From contig CAJTOV010000068.1 of assembly GCA_910577765.1 (NCBI GenBank), positions 1-19,414 on the forward strand: 19,414 nucleotides of DNA, read 5' to 3'. Both the position numbers and the translations under genes were made by a program. Of this stretch, positions 8,109-14,785 are shown piece by piece (the stretch's first letter is position 1; the number at the start of each line of letters is the position of its first letter). Below the pieces are notes generated by a model. The model saw nothing but the letters and a program-made list of their open reading frames with translations, was not told the DNA's origin and searched no databases. The DNA is from an uncultured Lachnospiraceae bacterium (GTDB taxonomy: Bacteria; Bacillota; Clostridia; Lachnospirales; Lachnospiraceae).

Positions 8109-9530
8109 ATGTACCAGAAGAGTAAAACCATTGAGAACGTTCTGGTGATGCTTGTGGATCTGGTTTGTCTACTAACCAGCGTGCTGCTGGCGTTCCTGAT
8201 ACGATATAAACTGTTTATGGGAATCAACCAGAGAGGAGACCAGATCTGGCAGCTTCCGCTGATGGTCATGATTTCCGTATCCCTGGAAGTGTTTTTTGAT
8301 TTCACCCATCACTTTTCCCGCAGGGGTATGCTGGAAGACCTGGCTGCCATTTTCAAGAAACAGCTTGCGTTTTCCGTGGTGTGGGTACTGTGCCTGTACC
8401 TGCTACATAGGGCGGAGACTCTCTCCAGACTGGTGTTCGGATATTTTGCAGTGATCAGTGTGGGAATGATGTTCCTGGGACATCTGCTGCTGCGCCAGTA
8501 TCTGATGAAGGTGTTTAAGAAAGGACGTTACAGCAGCCGCCTGCTTCTGGTCTCCACCAGGGATCGGGTCCAGAGCGCCATCGAGAATATCGTGGGTTAC
8601 AACGAATGGATGCGGATCATGACAGGCATTGTCCTTCTGGACGCCCGGGAAGGGGAGGTGGCGGAGATCGCCGGGTATCCGGTGGTAGCCGGACCGGACA
8701 CGTTCATCGACTATGTGACCCACCACGATATTGACGAGGTGTTCATTATCGACTCGGAGCGCAGGCATACCGGTCTGATGGAGCCATGGATTCAGGAGAT
8801 GGAGGAGATGGGCATTATCGTGGATGTGAACATCGACATTTTCGATATCAATGTCCACGGCAAGCGGACCCTGAACCGGGTGGGAAAATACGCGGTGGTG
8901 ACCTTTGCCAGGAACCTGTTCTCTGTGCGGCAGATGATTGCCAAACGGTGTCTGGATATTGCAGGGAGCCTGGTGGGCATGGTTCTGCTGGCAGTGGCAG
9001 CCCTGTTCGTGGCACCGGCCATCCGGCTGGAGTCTCCGGGTCCCGTGTTCTTCGGGCAGACCCGGGTAGGGAAGAACGGCCGGAAGTTTACATTTTACAA
9101 GTTCCGGTCCATGTACCAGGATGCGGAGCAGCGCAAGAAAGACCTGATGAAGGACAATGAAGTCAGCGGTCTCATGTTCAAGATGAAGGATGACCCCCGG
9201 ATCACCCGGGTAGGACGGTTTATCCGCAAGACCAGCATTGACGAGCTGCCCCAGTTCTGGAATATTCTAAAAGGCGACATGAGCCTGGTAGGCACCCGGC
9301 CCCCTACCATAGACGAATTCGAGCGTTACGAGGCCAAGCACAAATGCCGCCTGAGCATGACTCCGGGCCTTACGGGGCTGTGGCAGATCAGCGGCAGAAG
9401 CGACATCACGGATTTCGATGAGGTGGTGAAGCTGGACATGCAGTATATTGACAACTGGTCCATTCTGAAAGATATCAAGATCCTGTTTATCACCGTGTAT
9501 GTGGTGCTGGCAGGAAAGGGGTCCAGATAA
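8109..9530 (+). CDS. Polyprenyl glycosylphosphotransferase (WcaJ/WbaP-type initiating sugar transferase), 473 aa
   Basis: It transfers a sugar-1-phosphate from a nucleotide sugar to undecaprenyl phosphate, the first committed step of a surface polysaccharide, at the inner face of the membrane. Four N-terminal membrane segments are visible (VLVMLVDLVCLL, WQLPLMVMISVS, FSVVWVLCLYLL, VFGYFAVISVGMM), then a Rossmann-like middle region and a fifth hydrophobic segment (SLVGMVLLAVAALFV). The C-terminal bacterial sugar transferase domain holds the family hallmarks KFRSM (331-335), DELPQFWNILKGDMSLVGTRP beginning at D378, and PGLTGLWQISGR. The frame is open from TTG 8052, but ATG 8109 has GAAAGGA (8096-8102) 6 nt upstream and starts right before the first membrane helix. 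The sugar substrate cannot be read from the sequence. It is followed after 21 bp by a chain-length-type protein, forming an operon. Confidence 0.9.
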   Translation: MYQKSKTIENVLVMLVDLVCLLTSVLLAFLIRYKLFMGINQRGDQIWQLPLMVMISVSLEVFFDFTHHFSRRGMLEDLAAIFKKQLAFSVVWVLCLYLLHRAETLSRLVFGYFAVISVGMMFLGHLLLRQYLMKVFKKGRYSSRLLLVSTRDRVQSAIENIVGYNEWMRIMTGIVLLDAREGEVAEIAGYPVVAGPDTFIDYVTHHDIDEVFIIDSERRHTGLMEPWIQEMEEMGIIVDVNIDIFDINVHGKRTLNRVGKYAVVTFARNLFSVRQMIAKRCLDIAGSLVGMVLLAVAALFVAPAIRLESPGPVFFGQTRVGKNGRKFTFYKFRSMYQDAEQRKKDLMKDNEVSGLMFKMKDDPRITRVGRFIRKTSIDELPQFWNILKGDMSLVGTRPPTIDEFERYEAKHKCRLSMTPGLTGLWQISGRSDITDFDEVVKLDMQYIDNWSILKDIKILFITVYVVLAGKGSR

Positions 9531-9551
9531 AAGTAAGAGGAGAAAAGACAG

Positions 9552-10937
9552 ATGAACTATGATAATACCTATGAGCAGGAGATTGATCTGAAGGATTTGT
9601 GCTTCTACTTTTTGTACCGGTGGAGACTGATCATGCTGGTGGCCGTGATTCTGGCGGTGCTGGTAGGGGGCTTTAAAGTGGCCAGGGAGATGGTATCCCG
9701 CCAGGATGCAGAGTTTGTGCAGGAGAGCCGGGAAGAGTATGAGGAGCAGGTGGTACTCTATGAGCGGAATCTGGCCAGCTACGAGCGGAATATTGCCAAC
9801 TTCAGCAAGACTGTGGAGGATCAGCAGAACTATGTGGAGAATTCGGTCCTGATGCGGATTGATCCTTATGCAAAGCCCAGGGCCAACGCGGATGTGCAGA
9901 TCCGGCTGGCAGAGTCAGAGTGGGCCTATATTCCCGATTCCATGACCCAGGACCCTACGGACAGCATTGTCCGCTCCTATGGGGCCAACCTTGTCCAGGG
10001 AACCGACTGGGCGCCTATTGAGAAGATGACCGGGGTGGATGCCATTTATCTGAAAGAGCTGGTCAGTGCCGGCTGGGATTTCGGCAGCAACCAGGTGACC
10101 CTGGAGGTGTGCTATCTGGATGAGGAGACAGCCGTGAAAATACGGGACGAGATTCTGGACCAGATGATTGCCCGGAAGGGGCAGATCGCCAAGGTGGCCG
10201 GGGAGCACACCGTGACCATCATGAACAAGTCTTCGGGCGTGATCACGGACCTGGGACTGGCAGACAAACAGAAGCAGAACAGCGACCGCATCGACAATTA
10301 CCAGAAGCTTCTTACCGACAAGGAAAAGGCTTTGAAGGATCTGGAGGAGCCGGAGGTTCCCACCACCCTTTCCAAACGGGAGGTTGCCAAGGTGGGTATC
10401 AAATATGCTGTGCTGGGCGGCGTCATGGGCGGCTTCCTGATCGTGTTCTTTTATGGTGTGATCTATCTTATGGGACCCAGGCTGCGTTCCGGGGAGGCCA
10501 TCCGGAGCCAGTACGGCTACCGTCTGCTGGGTGAATTTTCCCTGCCGGAGCGCAAAGGCTTCCTCTGCGCCATTGACCGGTGGCTGGAGCGGCTGGAAGG
10601 TACGGCAGAGCGCTTTTCCGAGGAGACGGTGCTGAGACGGGCAGCCGTCAATATCCGCAACTATGCCGGGGATACTCAGGAGATCCTGGTCACCGGAACC
10701 GTGGATCTGGAGACCCTGGGCGGGCTGTGTGACCGGATGATGCAGGAGACGGAAGGCATCCGCCTGGTTCCCTGCCAGAATCTCAATGAGAGCACCGATA
10801 CCTTAAAGAAGCTGGCAGAGTGCAGCGGGGTGGTCCTGGTGGAGAAGCGTGGCGTTTCCCTGAACCGGGAGATCATGAAAGAGAAAGAGATGCTGGATTC
10901 CCTGAAACGGAATGTGATCGGGTGTCTGGTGATTTAG
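9552..10937 (+). CDS. Wzz/CapA-type polysaccharide co-polymerase with degenerate BY-kinase-like tail, 461 aa
   Basis: The topology is that of a chain-length determinant: a cytoplasmic N-terminus, TM1 about 25-43 (WRLIMLVAVILAVLVGG), a long outside region with coiled coil about 55-105, a second helical stretch before TM2, and TM2 about 281-307. After TM2 a 150-residue cytoplasmic tail resembles the Rossmann-like bacterial tyrosine kinase fold (strand EILVTGTVDLETLGG, 377-391; later strand GVVLVEKRGV), but the loop where a Walker A should be reads TGTVDLETLGG, with no GK[ST]. No tyrosine cluster ends the protein. It probably controls polymer length or acts as an adaptor, not as an active kinase. 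RBS AGAGGAG lies just after the stop of the sugar transferase gene, so the two are co-transcribed. No polymerase, flippase or other glycosyltransferase follows. Confidence 0.75.
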   Translation: MNYDNTYEQEIDLKDLCFYFLYRWRLIMLVAVILAVLVGGFKVAREMVSRQDAEFVQESREEYEEQVVLYERNLASYERNIANFSKTVEDQQNYVENSVLMRIDPYAKPRANADVQIRLAESEWAYIPDSMTQDPTDSIVRSYGANLVQGTDWAPIEKMTGVDAIYLKELVSAGWDFGSNQVTLEVCYLDEETAVKIRDEILDQMIARKGQIAKVAGEHTVTIMNKSSGVITDLGLADKQKQNSDRIDNYQKLLTDKEKALKDLEEPEVPTTLSKREVAKVGIKYAVLGGVMGGFLIVFFYGVIYLMGPRLRSGEAIRSQYGYRLLGEFSLPERKGFLCAIDRWLERLEGTAERFSEETVLRRAAVNIRNYAGDTQEILVTGTVDLETLGGLCDRMMQETEGIRLVPCQNLNESTDTLKKLAECSGVVLVEKRGVSLNREIMKEKEMLDSLKRNVIGCLVI

Positions 10938-10958
10938 AACAGGATTTGTTTTGAAAGA

Positions 10959-11056
10959 GGGCTGCTGCAGAATGGCAGATTTCCCCGGAATACGGCTTTG
11001 ATATCCCACAGATATCATCCGTATCCTGTGGAAATCTGCCATTTTGCCACAGCCCC
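10959..11056. repeat. 98-bp long palindrome, copy 1 (likely two-way terminator)
   Basis: GGGCTGCTGCAGAATGGCAG at the left pairs with the right end, which reads CTGCCATTTTGCCACAGCCC, over about 27 bp with a few mismatches. The centre is a second palindrome, GATATC-5 nt-GATATC. A homologous element lies at 19102-19196. It fills the gap between a plus-strand gene ending at 10937 and a minus-strand gene ending at 11066, the position expected of a shared terminator. MITE origin is also possible; no transposase is seen. Confidence 0.75.
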
Positions 11057-11065
11057 TTTTGGCGG

Positions 11066-11569
11066 TCATGCGGGTATGGCAAAGCGCCGTTCCCTGCGGG
11101 TGATCATGGCCCGCAGGACCAGGGCCAGCATGCAGACCCCCAGCATGTCAATGATTACATCGGAGACCAGACCTGCCCGGCCGGGAACGAAGATCTGGTG
11201 AAGCTCGTCGGAGCAGGCGTAAAGGAAGGTCAGGAGGAATGCCTGGCGGACCCATGGTTTCCCCCGCATGTCCCAGACGTAGAGGGCGAAGAGCAGGGTC
11301 ACATTGAACCCGCCGAACTCAATGATGTGGGCGCTTTTGCGTACCGGGACGCTTAAGGACATGTACAGCTCCACCAGGTCCAGCTTCTGGAGATCAATCA
11401 TACGGACCTGGTTGGCAATCTCCAGGATGATCTGGGTGATGCTTTCACTCATGTAGGTGGAGTCATCAGCCGGCTGGGCGGAGAAGGCGAAGATGGCAAT
11501 GGCTGCGGCCAGGGCCGGAAGCCAGGCCAGGTATTTTTTTAAGGGCTTGTCTGGGAGCGTAAACTGCAT
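11066..11569 (-). CDS. VanZ-like family membrane protein, 167 aa
   Basis: This is a VanZ-like domain with its usual signatures: FSAQPADDS after TM1 (29-37), RKSAHIIEFGGFN (77-89), then SDELHQIFVPGRAGLVSDVIIDMLG (120-144). Four hydrophobic segments are visible (about 13-31, 86-99, 108-119, 136-152). VanZ itself gives low-level teicoplanin resistance by an unclear route. Stand-alone homologues of this size are common in Firmicutes and mostly of unknown function, probably in the cell envelope. The gene ends 10 bp from the long palindrome and is convergent with the polysaccharide operon. ATG 11569 has AAAGG 10 nt upstream. It is not part of a van cluster; no vanA/H/X-type genes are nearby. Confidence 0.85.
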   Translation of the reverse strand: MQFTLPDKPLKKYLAWLPALAAAIAIFAFSAQPADDSTYMSESITQIILEIANQVRMIDLQKLDLVELYMSLSVPVRKSAHIIEFGGFNVTLLFALYVWDMRGKPWVRQAFLLTFLYACSDELHQIFVPGRAGLVSDVIIDMLGVCMLALVLRAMITRRERRFAIPA

Positions 11570-11760
11570 GAGGCGGTTACCTTTCTTCTGTTATTTCTCA
11601 GGGTGGCTCCGGCGGACAGAGGGGGTTGTCCCCTTGTCCATGGAGGGTAAGAATATTTTAGAATAGACGCGGAAAAAATGCAACGGTGTTTTTCTTACGA
11701 AATTGATGAAGTTTTTCTAACGTTTTTCGAAAACCCCTATTCAAAAAAACAGCAATCGTT

Positions 11761-11766
11761 TATAAT
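11761..11766 (+). promoter_or_regulatory. -10 box of the lipoprotein gene with leader hairpin
   Basis: TATAAT with a weak -35 (TATTCA at 17 bp, or TTCAAA at 15 bp). Immediately downstream TACCCTC (11766-11772) and GAGGGTA (11791-11797) form a perfect 7-bp inverted repeat, which would sit at the very 5' end of the mRNA and may stabilise it. A self-complementary TTTTCGAAAA lies upstream (11724-11733). Confidence 0.5.
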
Positions 11767-11866
11767 ACCCTCAGCGTCCCCTTGTTCACCGAGGGTAGCT
11801 AACAGTCTGTCAGAGATGGTCTGGCAGGAAGAAGAAAATATTTTAAAGCTTAGGAGGATAAACGTT

Positions 11867-12382
11867 ATGAAGATAAAACCACTGATTCTGGTTCTGGGAT
11901 GTGCGGTGCTGCTGGGCGGCTGTACCAAGAGCAATATTGTCCAGCCAAGTGTGGAGCCGGGAGAGACCATGGGACCGGATTTCAACCTTTACAATGATAT
12001 TGAGCTGGATCTGGATCAGCTTAAGGAGGATGTGGAGGACATTTTCCTGGATGCGAGTGAGTACCCGGCAGCAGCAGGCCTGGAGTTTACGGTGAATATC
12101 CCGGAGGAGTACGTGGATGTGACGGTGATTGTCAAGGACGGCACTTCGCCGGAGGATGCGGCGTTCACTGCGTCTGAAGCGGTCAAGATCATCAATGACC
12201 AGGTGGCTGTGCAGGATTTCGGGTATGCGGAGTCTACAGAAGATTACTTCGGCGGTCTGTACCAGGATAATGTGATCCGGCTGAAGATTTATGACGAGTC
12301 CACGCACCAGGCAGGCGGTGCGCCTATGTTTGAGACAACGGTTGAGAAGGATGCATATGAGGAGTTTGTGATTAAAAAATAG
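11867..12382 (+). CDS. Small lipoprotein of unknown function, 171 aa
   Basis: The frame is open from 11678, but ATG 11867 is chosen: a perfect AGGAGG (11852-11857) lies 9 nt upstream and the protein then begins with a lipoprotein signal, MKIKPLILVLGCAVLLGGC, with the lipobox cysteine at residue 19. The mature part is acidic (ELDLDQLKEDVEDIFLD) with about 130 residues of mixed alpha/beta content containing VNIPEEYVDVTVIVKDG, SPEDAAFTASEAVKIIN and NVIRLKIYDE. I do not recognise the family. It should be anchored to the outer face of the membrane. It has its own promoter and is followed by a 31-bp palindrome and a long-stem hairpin, so it is probably monocistronic. Confidence 0.82.
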   Translation: MKIKPLILVLGCAVLLGGCTKSNIVQPSVEPGETMGPDFNLYNDIELDLDQLKEDVEDIFLDASEYPAAAGLEFTVNIPEEYVDVTVIVKDGTSPEDAAFTASEAVKIINDQVAVQDFGYAESTEDYFGGLYQDNVIRLKIYDESTHQAGGAPMFETTVEKDAYEEFVIKK

Positions 12383-12389
12383 AAGAATA

Positions 12390-12420
12390 GTTACAGTTCC
12401 AGGGTTATCTGAACTGTTGC
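12390..12420. repeat. 31-bp palindrome (11-9-11) after the lipoprotein gene
   Basis: The arms are GTTACAGTTCC and TGAACTGTTGC with a 9-nt spacer (AGGGTTATC), starting 8 bp after the stop codon. The architecture is the same as at 14184-14214 and 14690-14720. Confidence 0.7.
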
Positions 12421-12472
12421 GAAGAGTAAAGGGGGGCGTGAAACGGCGGTTCCCCCCGGCGGGTAAGAAGGA

Positions 12473-12531
12473 GACAGTCCGGTAAAAATTCAGGCTTTTC
12501 AAGGCTTTGGATTTTTACCGGACTGTCCTGT
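12473..12531. terminator. Long-stem hairpin between convergent genes
   Basis: GACAGTCCGGTAAAAAT (12473-12489) and ATTTTTACCGGACTGTC (12511-12527) form a perfect 17-bp stem with a 21-nt loop. CTGTTTTGG follows on the plus strand; the minus side has no T-run. Just upstream, GGGGG...CCCCC (12431-12457) can form a second hairpin. It lies between a plus-strand gene ending at 12382 and a minus-strand gene ending at 12556. Confidence 0.72.
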
Positions 12532-12555
12532 TTTGGTAATGGTACTTTTTGGTAT

Positions 12556-13674
12556 TTACGCTGCCGTAGTTTCGTCGGTGGCTGCGGCTGCGTCAGCAGC
12601 TTCAGCGTTTCCGGCGTCGTCCCCTTCCTGGGCAGCGTCCCCTTCCTGGGCAGCGTCCCCGGTCTCGGCGGCAGCTTCCGTCTCGGGAGTGGTGCTCTGG
12701 CCGGCGCCGGCAGTGATGACGCTGGTGGTGGAGGCTGCCTGCTGGGCGGCTTCCTCAGCGGCTCTGGCGGCTTCTTCCTCGGCGGCCTTGGCAGCGGCGG
12801 CTTCCGCTTCGGGATCGTACTCGCTGCAGATGACCTGGAGAACCATGCGCTCGTAGGCGTAGGTCAGAGTGTAGGAGTTGCCGGTGTCGGTATTGCCGCT
12901 GAGTTCAAAGCGTCCGCCCTGGCCCACCGGTTCGGCCATGACCCGCTCGTAGACGGCGTTGCCTTCGGTGGCACCCAGACCGGCAATCATCATATTTTTA
13001 AACACGCCGTTCATGGCATTGATCTCACGCTCGTCACCCAGCACATTGCGGTTGTAGGTGAACTCCCAGGCATAGGGCACGTAGTTGGCGCTTTTCTCGG
13101 TGGCAACCAGCGGAATATGACTGATCAGCACGTCGTTGTCGTGGCTGATGAACTTAAGGGTGGTCTCTAAGTTGTTCCGGGTGGTCCGCCCGCCGATGGA
13201 GCTGGTTCCCAGGGCCTTGGCCGTGTCGGTGAAATAGCGGTTGGAGAAGGCATCAATCTCGTGCTGGTACACCAGACGCTTGGTGCCTACGGCTGTGGTG
13301 GAGGACTTGGCAGCCTTGGCAGCGTTGTCTGCGGCTACCTGCTCCTTGCCCGGGTTGGGACGGGATGCAATCCGCTCTTTCCTGCGGGCCTCGGCTTCCT
13401 TCTCGGCCTCGGTCTTCTCCTGGCGGACACCGCTGTCATCCAGCCAGTAGCCTTCCATCCGGGTGCCGCTCATCATGTAGCCGTCCGGGTCCAGATAATA
13501 GACATTCTTGGTCTCCGGGTCCGTGAACCATCCGCAGGTGGCCCAGTTGCCGTTGTCATATTCATAATACCAGCCGTGGGTGTCCTGCTTCCATCCGGCA
13601 GCCAGTGCCGTCATACCGGTGGATACCGTCATAACAGCAGCCAGGGCCGTGATGCCAATTATACGTTTCTTCAT
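12556..13674 (-). CDS. Secreted cell-wall-binding-repeat protein with Ala/Glu-rich tail, 372 aa
   Basis: The protein has a signal peptide, MKKRIIGITALAAVMTV onward, with cleavage likely near residue 26 (TALAA). Residues 28-85 are cell-wall-binding (choline-binding-type) repeats: GWYYEYDNGNWATCGWF, YYLDPDGYMMSGT, GYWLDDSG. Next is a charged helical stretch (KTEAEKEAEARRKERI). Residues about 125-285 are a globular region I do not recognise (KRLVYQHEIDAFSNRYF...LTYAYERMVLQVI). The last 85 residues are low-complexity Ala/Glu/Asp/Thr, with a six-residue repeat GDAAQEGDAAQEGD. It is probably exported and held on teichoic-acid or similar wall polymers. ATG 13674 has GGAGG 11 nt upstream. The 217-bp gap to the next gene holds no clear promoter; a TATAAC at 13791-13796 (minus) is the best candidate. 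Confidence 0.82.
   Translation of the reverse strand: MKKRIIGITALAAVMTVSTGMTALAAGWKQDTHGWYYEYDNGNWATCGWFTDPETKNVYYLDPDGYMMSGTRMEGYWLDDSGVRQEKTEAEKEAEARRKERIASRPNPGKEQVAADNAAKAAKSSTTAVGTKRLVYQHEIDAFSNRYFTDTAKALGTSSIGGRTTRNNLETTLKFISHDNDVLISHIPLVATEKSANYVPYAWEFTYNRNVLGDEREINAMNGVFKNMMIAGLGATEGNAVYERVMAEPVGQGGRFELSGNTDTGNSYTLTYAYERMVLQVICSEYDPEAEAAAAKAAEEEAARAAEEAAQQAASTTSVITAGAGQSTTPETEAAAETGDAAQEGDAAQEGDDAGNAEAADAAAATDETTAA
12621..12656 (-). repeat. Two tandem 18-bp units in the cell-wall-binding gene
   Basis: CCCCTTCCTGGGCAGCGT occurs twice in direct succession without a change, encoding GDAAQE twice. Identical units suggest recent slippage, so the tail length may vary between strains. Confidence 0.85.
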
Positions 13675-13891
13675 AATCTAAATTACCTCCAGACTTAGAC
13701 ATATTCTGTGTGCTCCGTATTCTGACAGAGCTGTGGAACGCTGACGTTTTATTCCCGTCAGGAAACAGGGGAATCCGCTGCAGCCGTTCCGTTATAATCG
13801 ACACACACAGCATAACATAAATTGGAAAACCATACAACTGCCTAAAATATGAACTTTCTATAACATTTTATTACAATCCTGGCATAAAATC

Positions 13892-14104
13892 TTAAGTATC
13901 CTCATTTTCCCAGGAGAACTCCACAATCTGGTCGGGGGTGCACGCCAGAATCCGGCAGAGGGATTCCAGGGTGTGCATGGTGATGCTCTGGTTGTGTCTC
14001 AGCTTATGGATGGTATGGGGGTCAACGCTGTGTTTGTGAATCAGTGCATAGGAGGTGATGTGCTTCCGCTTCATGGTGTCCCAGAGTGGCCGATAGCTGA
14101 TCAT
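13892..14104 (-). CDS. Small Cro/C1-type (XRE) helix-turn-helix regulator, 70 aa (paralogue)
   Basis: It is the same length as the regulator at 202-414 and clearly related along its whole length: MISYRPLWDTMKRKHITSY against MIRYTRLWETMREKDITQY, then HKLRHN against HRLRHN, and TLESLCRILACTPDQIVEF against TIDRLCNILGCKVEDIMEH. It is a single DNA-binding domain and probably a local transcription factor. The RBS GAGAGGAA lies about 7 nt before ATG 14104. Its upstream region is occupied by two repeat elements with the GTAACAGTTCA motif (14131-14322), which either supply or disrupt its promoter; no clear promoter is seen. Confidence 0.85.
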   Translation of the reverse strand: MISYRPLWDTMKRKHITSYALIHKHSVDPHTIHKLRHNQSITMHTLESLCRILACTPDQIVEFSWENEDT

Positions 14105-14130
14105 AGGTATTTCCTCTCTCCATTTTTAAT

Positions 14131-14178
14131 GTTGCTGTTCCCAGGGGGAATCTTTTTCCCCGCCCCGTGAACTGTAGC
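14131..14178. mobile_element. Compact 48-bp element made of two repeat ends
   Basis: The left end GTTGCTGTTCCCAGGGGG and the inverted right end GCTACAGTTCACGGGGCG agree at about 12 of 18 positions. The right end, read on the minus strand, is nearly identical to 16377-16400 (CAGTTCACGGGGCGGGGAAA). It looks like an internally deleted member of the same family. Confidence 0.45.
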
Positions 14179-14181
14179 TTT

Positions 14182-14322
14182 TTGTAACAGTTCAGATGCC
14201 CCTTGAACTGTTACGGCATACGGCCATTTAGAATCGCTGACGCGATGGGCCGTATGCCTGCGACCGCTGCGTTTTCTTACGGTCAGCGCGGTGAACGCGC
14301 AGACCTATCTGAACTGTTACAA
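14182..14322. mobile_element. MITE-like element, 137-141 bp, with terminal inverted repeat
   Basis: GTAACAGTTCAGAT (14184-14197) and ATCTGAACTGTTAC (14307-14320) are a perfect 14-bp inverted pair, extendable to 16 bp with TT/AA. CTTT occurs directly outside both ends (14178-14181 and 14323-14326), a possible 4-bp target duplication. Inside are a 31-bp palindrome (14184-14214), a perfect 11-bp stem GGCATACGGCC/GGCCGTATGCC (14215-14258) and another GC-rich hairpin (14260-14300). It contains no ORF of its own, so it would be non-autonomous. The gap 14105-14413 holds only this, the compact element and a promoter. Confidence 0.65.
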
Positions 14323-14360
14323 CTTTTTCATAACTTTTATTATGGTTTGCACTGAAATAC

Positions 14361-14389
14361 TTGAACATGCTGGAAGATTCCACTATACT
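14361..14389 (+). promoter_or_regulatory. Sigma-A-type promoter of the 89-aa gene
   Basis: TTGAAC (14361-14366), a 17-bp spacer and TATACT (14384-14389). The start codon follows 25 nt after the -10 box. The promoter begins about 40 bp past the end of the MITE-like element. Confidence 0.65.
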
Positions 14390-14413
14390 GAAACTGTGAA
14401 GGAGGGGAAGACA

Positions 14414-14683
14414 GTGAATGATGAAGTTCTGGAAATGATGACGCAGCTTATGACCGATGTAAGGCTTGAGGATATTGTACGGGAAAACCAGGAATATCAG
14501 CAGGCGCTGAAAGAGGAAAGGGCAATCTATGAGAAATTCAGGAAACTTCTGAATCAGGAGCAGAAAGATCTGCTGGAAGAATTTCTGGCAGCTTCCAGCG
14601 AAAGCGCCTGTGTCTATGACAGGTTAAGCTACCAGCAGGGAATGCGGGACCTGTTTGCGCTGTTTCAAAGTCTGGCCAGATGA
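14414..14683 (+). CDS. Small conserved-looking protein (DUF6809-like?), 89 aa
   Basis: The frame runs from 14291, inside the repeat, but GTG 14414 is chosen: GGAGGGG (14401-14407) lies 6 nt upstream and a promoter precedes it. The protein is helical and acidic: VNDEVLEMMTQLMTD, ENQEYQQALKEERAIYEKF, then LLNQEQKDLLEEFLAASSESA, ending LSYQQGMRDLFALFQSL. This pattern of a middle helix with EQ..LLEE followed by a YQQGMRDL tail resembles small Lachnospiraceae proteins often found near XRE genes, possibly DUF6809; I cannot confirm the family. There is no signal peptide or membrane segment. A 31-bp palindrome follows the stop after 6 bp. Confidence 0.75.
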   Translation: MNDEVLEMMTQLMTDVRLEDIVRENQEYQQALKEERAIYEKFRKLLNQEQKDLLEEFLAASSESACVYDRLSYQQGMRDLFALFQSLAR

Positions 14684-14689
14684 AACGGC

Positions 14690-14720
14690 GTAACCGTTCA
14701 TGAGGGTTCTGAACGGTTGC
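14690..14720. repeat. 31-bp palindrome (11-9-11) with paired base change
   Basis: The arms are GTAACCGTTCA and TGAACGGTTGC with spacer TGAGGGTTC. Relative to GTAACAGTTCA/TGAACTGTTAC at 14184, position 6 changes from A to C on the left and from T to G on the right, which keeps the pair. It starts 7 bp after the stop codon. Confidence 0.72.
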
Positions 14721-14737
14721 AGAATTAGTACATCAGT

Positions 14738-14772
14738 AAAAAAAGGGGGCACCCGGTAATCCGGGAACCCCG
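14738..14772 (-). terminator. Rho-independent terminator of the small cell-wall-binding gene
   Basis: Read on the minus strand: GCGGGGTTCCCGG-ATTA-CCGGGTGCCCC followed by seven T (14744-14738). A classic GC-rich stem with a 4-nt loop, 14 bp after the stop codon of the gene ending at 14786. Confidence 0.9.
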
Positions 14773-14785
14773 CTTGCAGGTTCGA

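Noticed and set aside
11066..11569. Glycopeptide resistance cluster
   Set aside because: Only a stand-alone VanZ-like gene is present; no vanR/S/H/A/X-type genes are nearby.
11678..11866. 63-codon N-terminal extension of the lipoprotein
   Set aside because: It covers the promoter and leader; AGGAGG and the lipobox signal place the start at 11867.
12533..12856. 107-codon Ala/Ser-rich plus-strand frame
   Set aside because: Complement of the low-complexity tail of the minus-strand cell-wall-binding gene.
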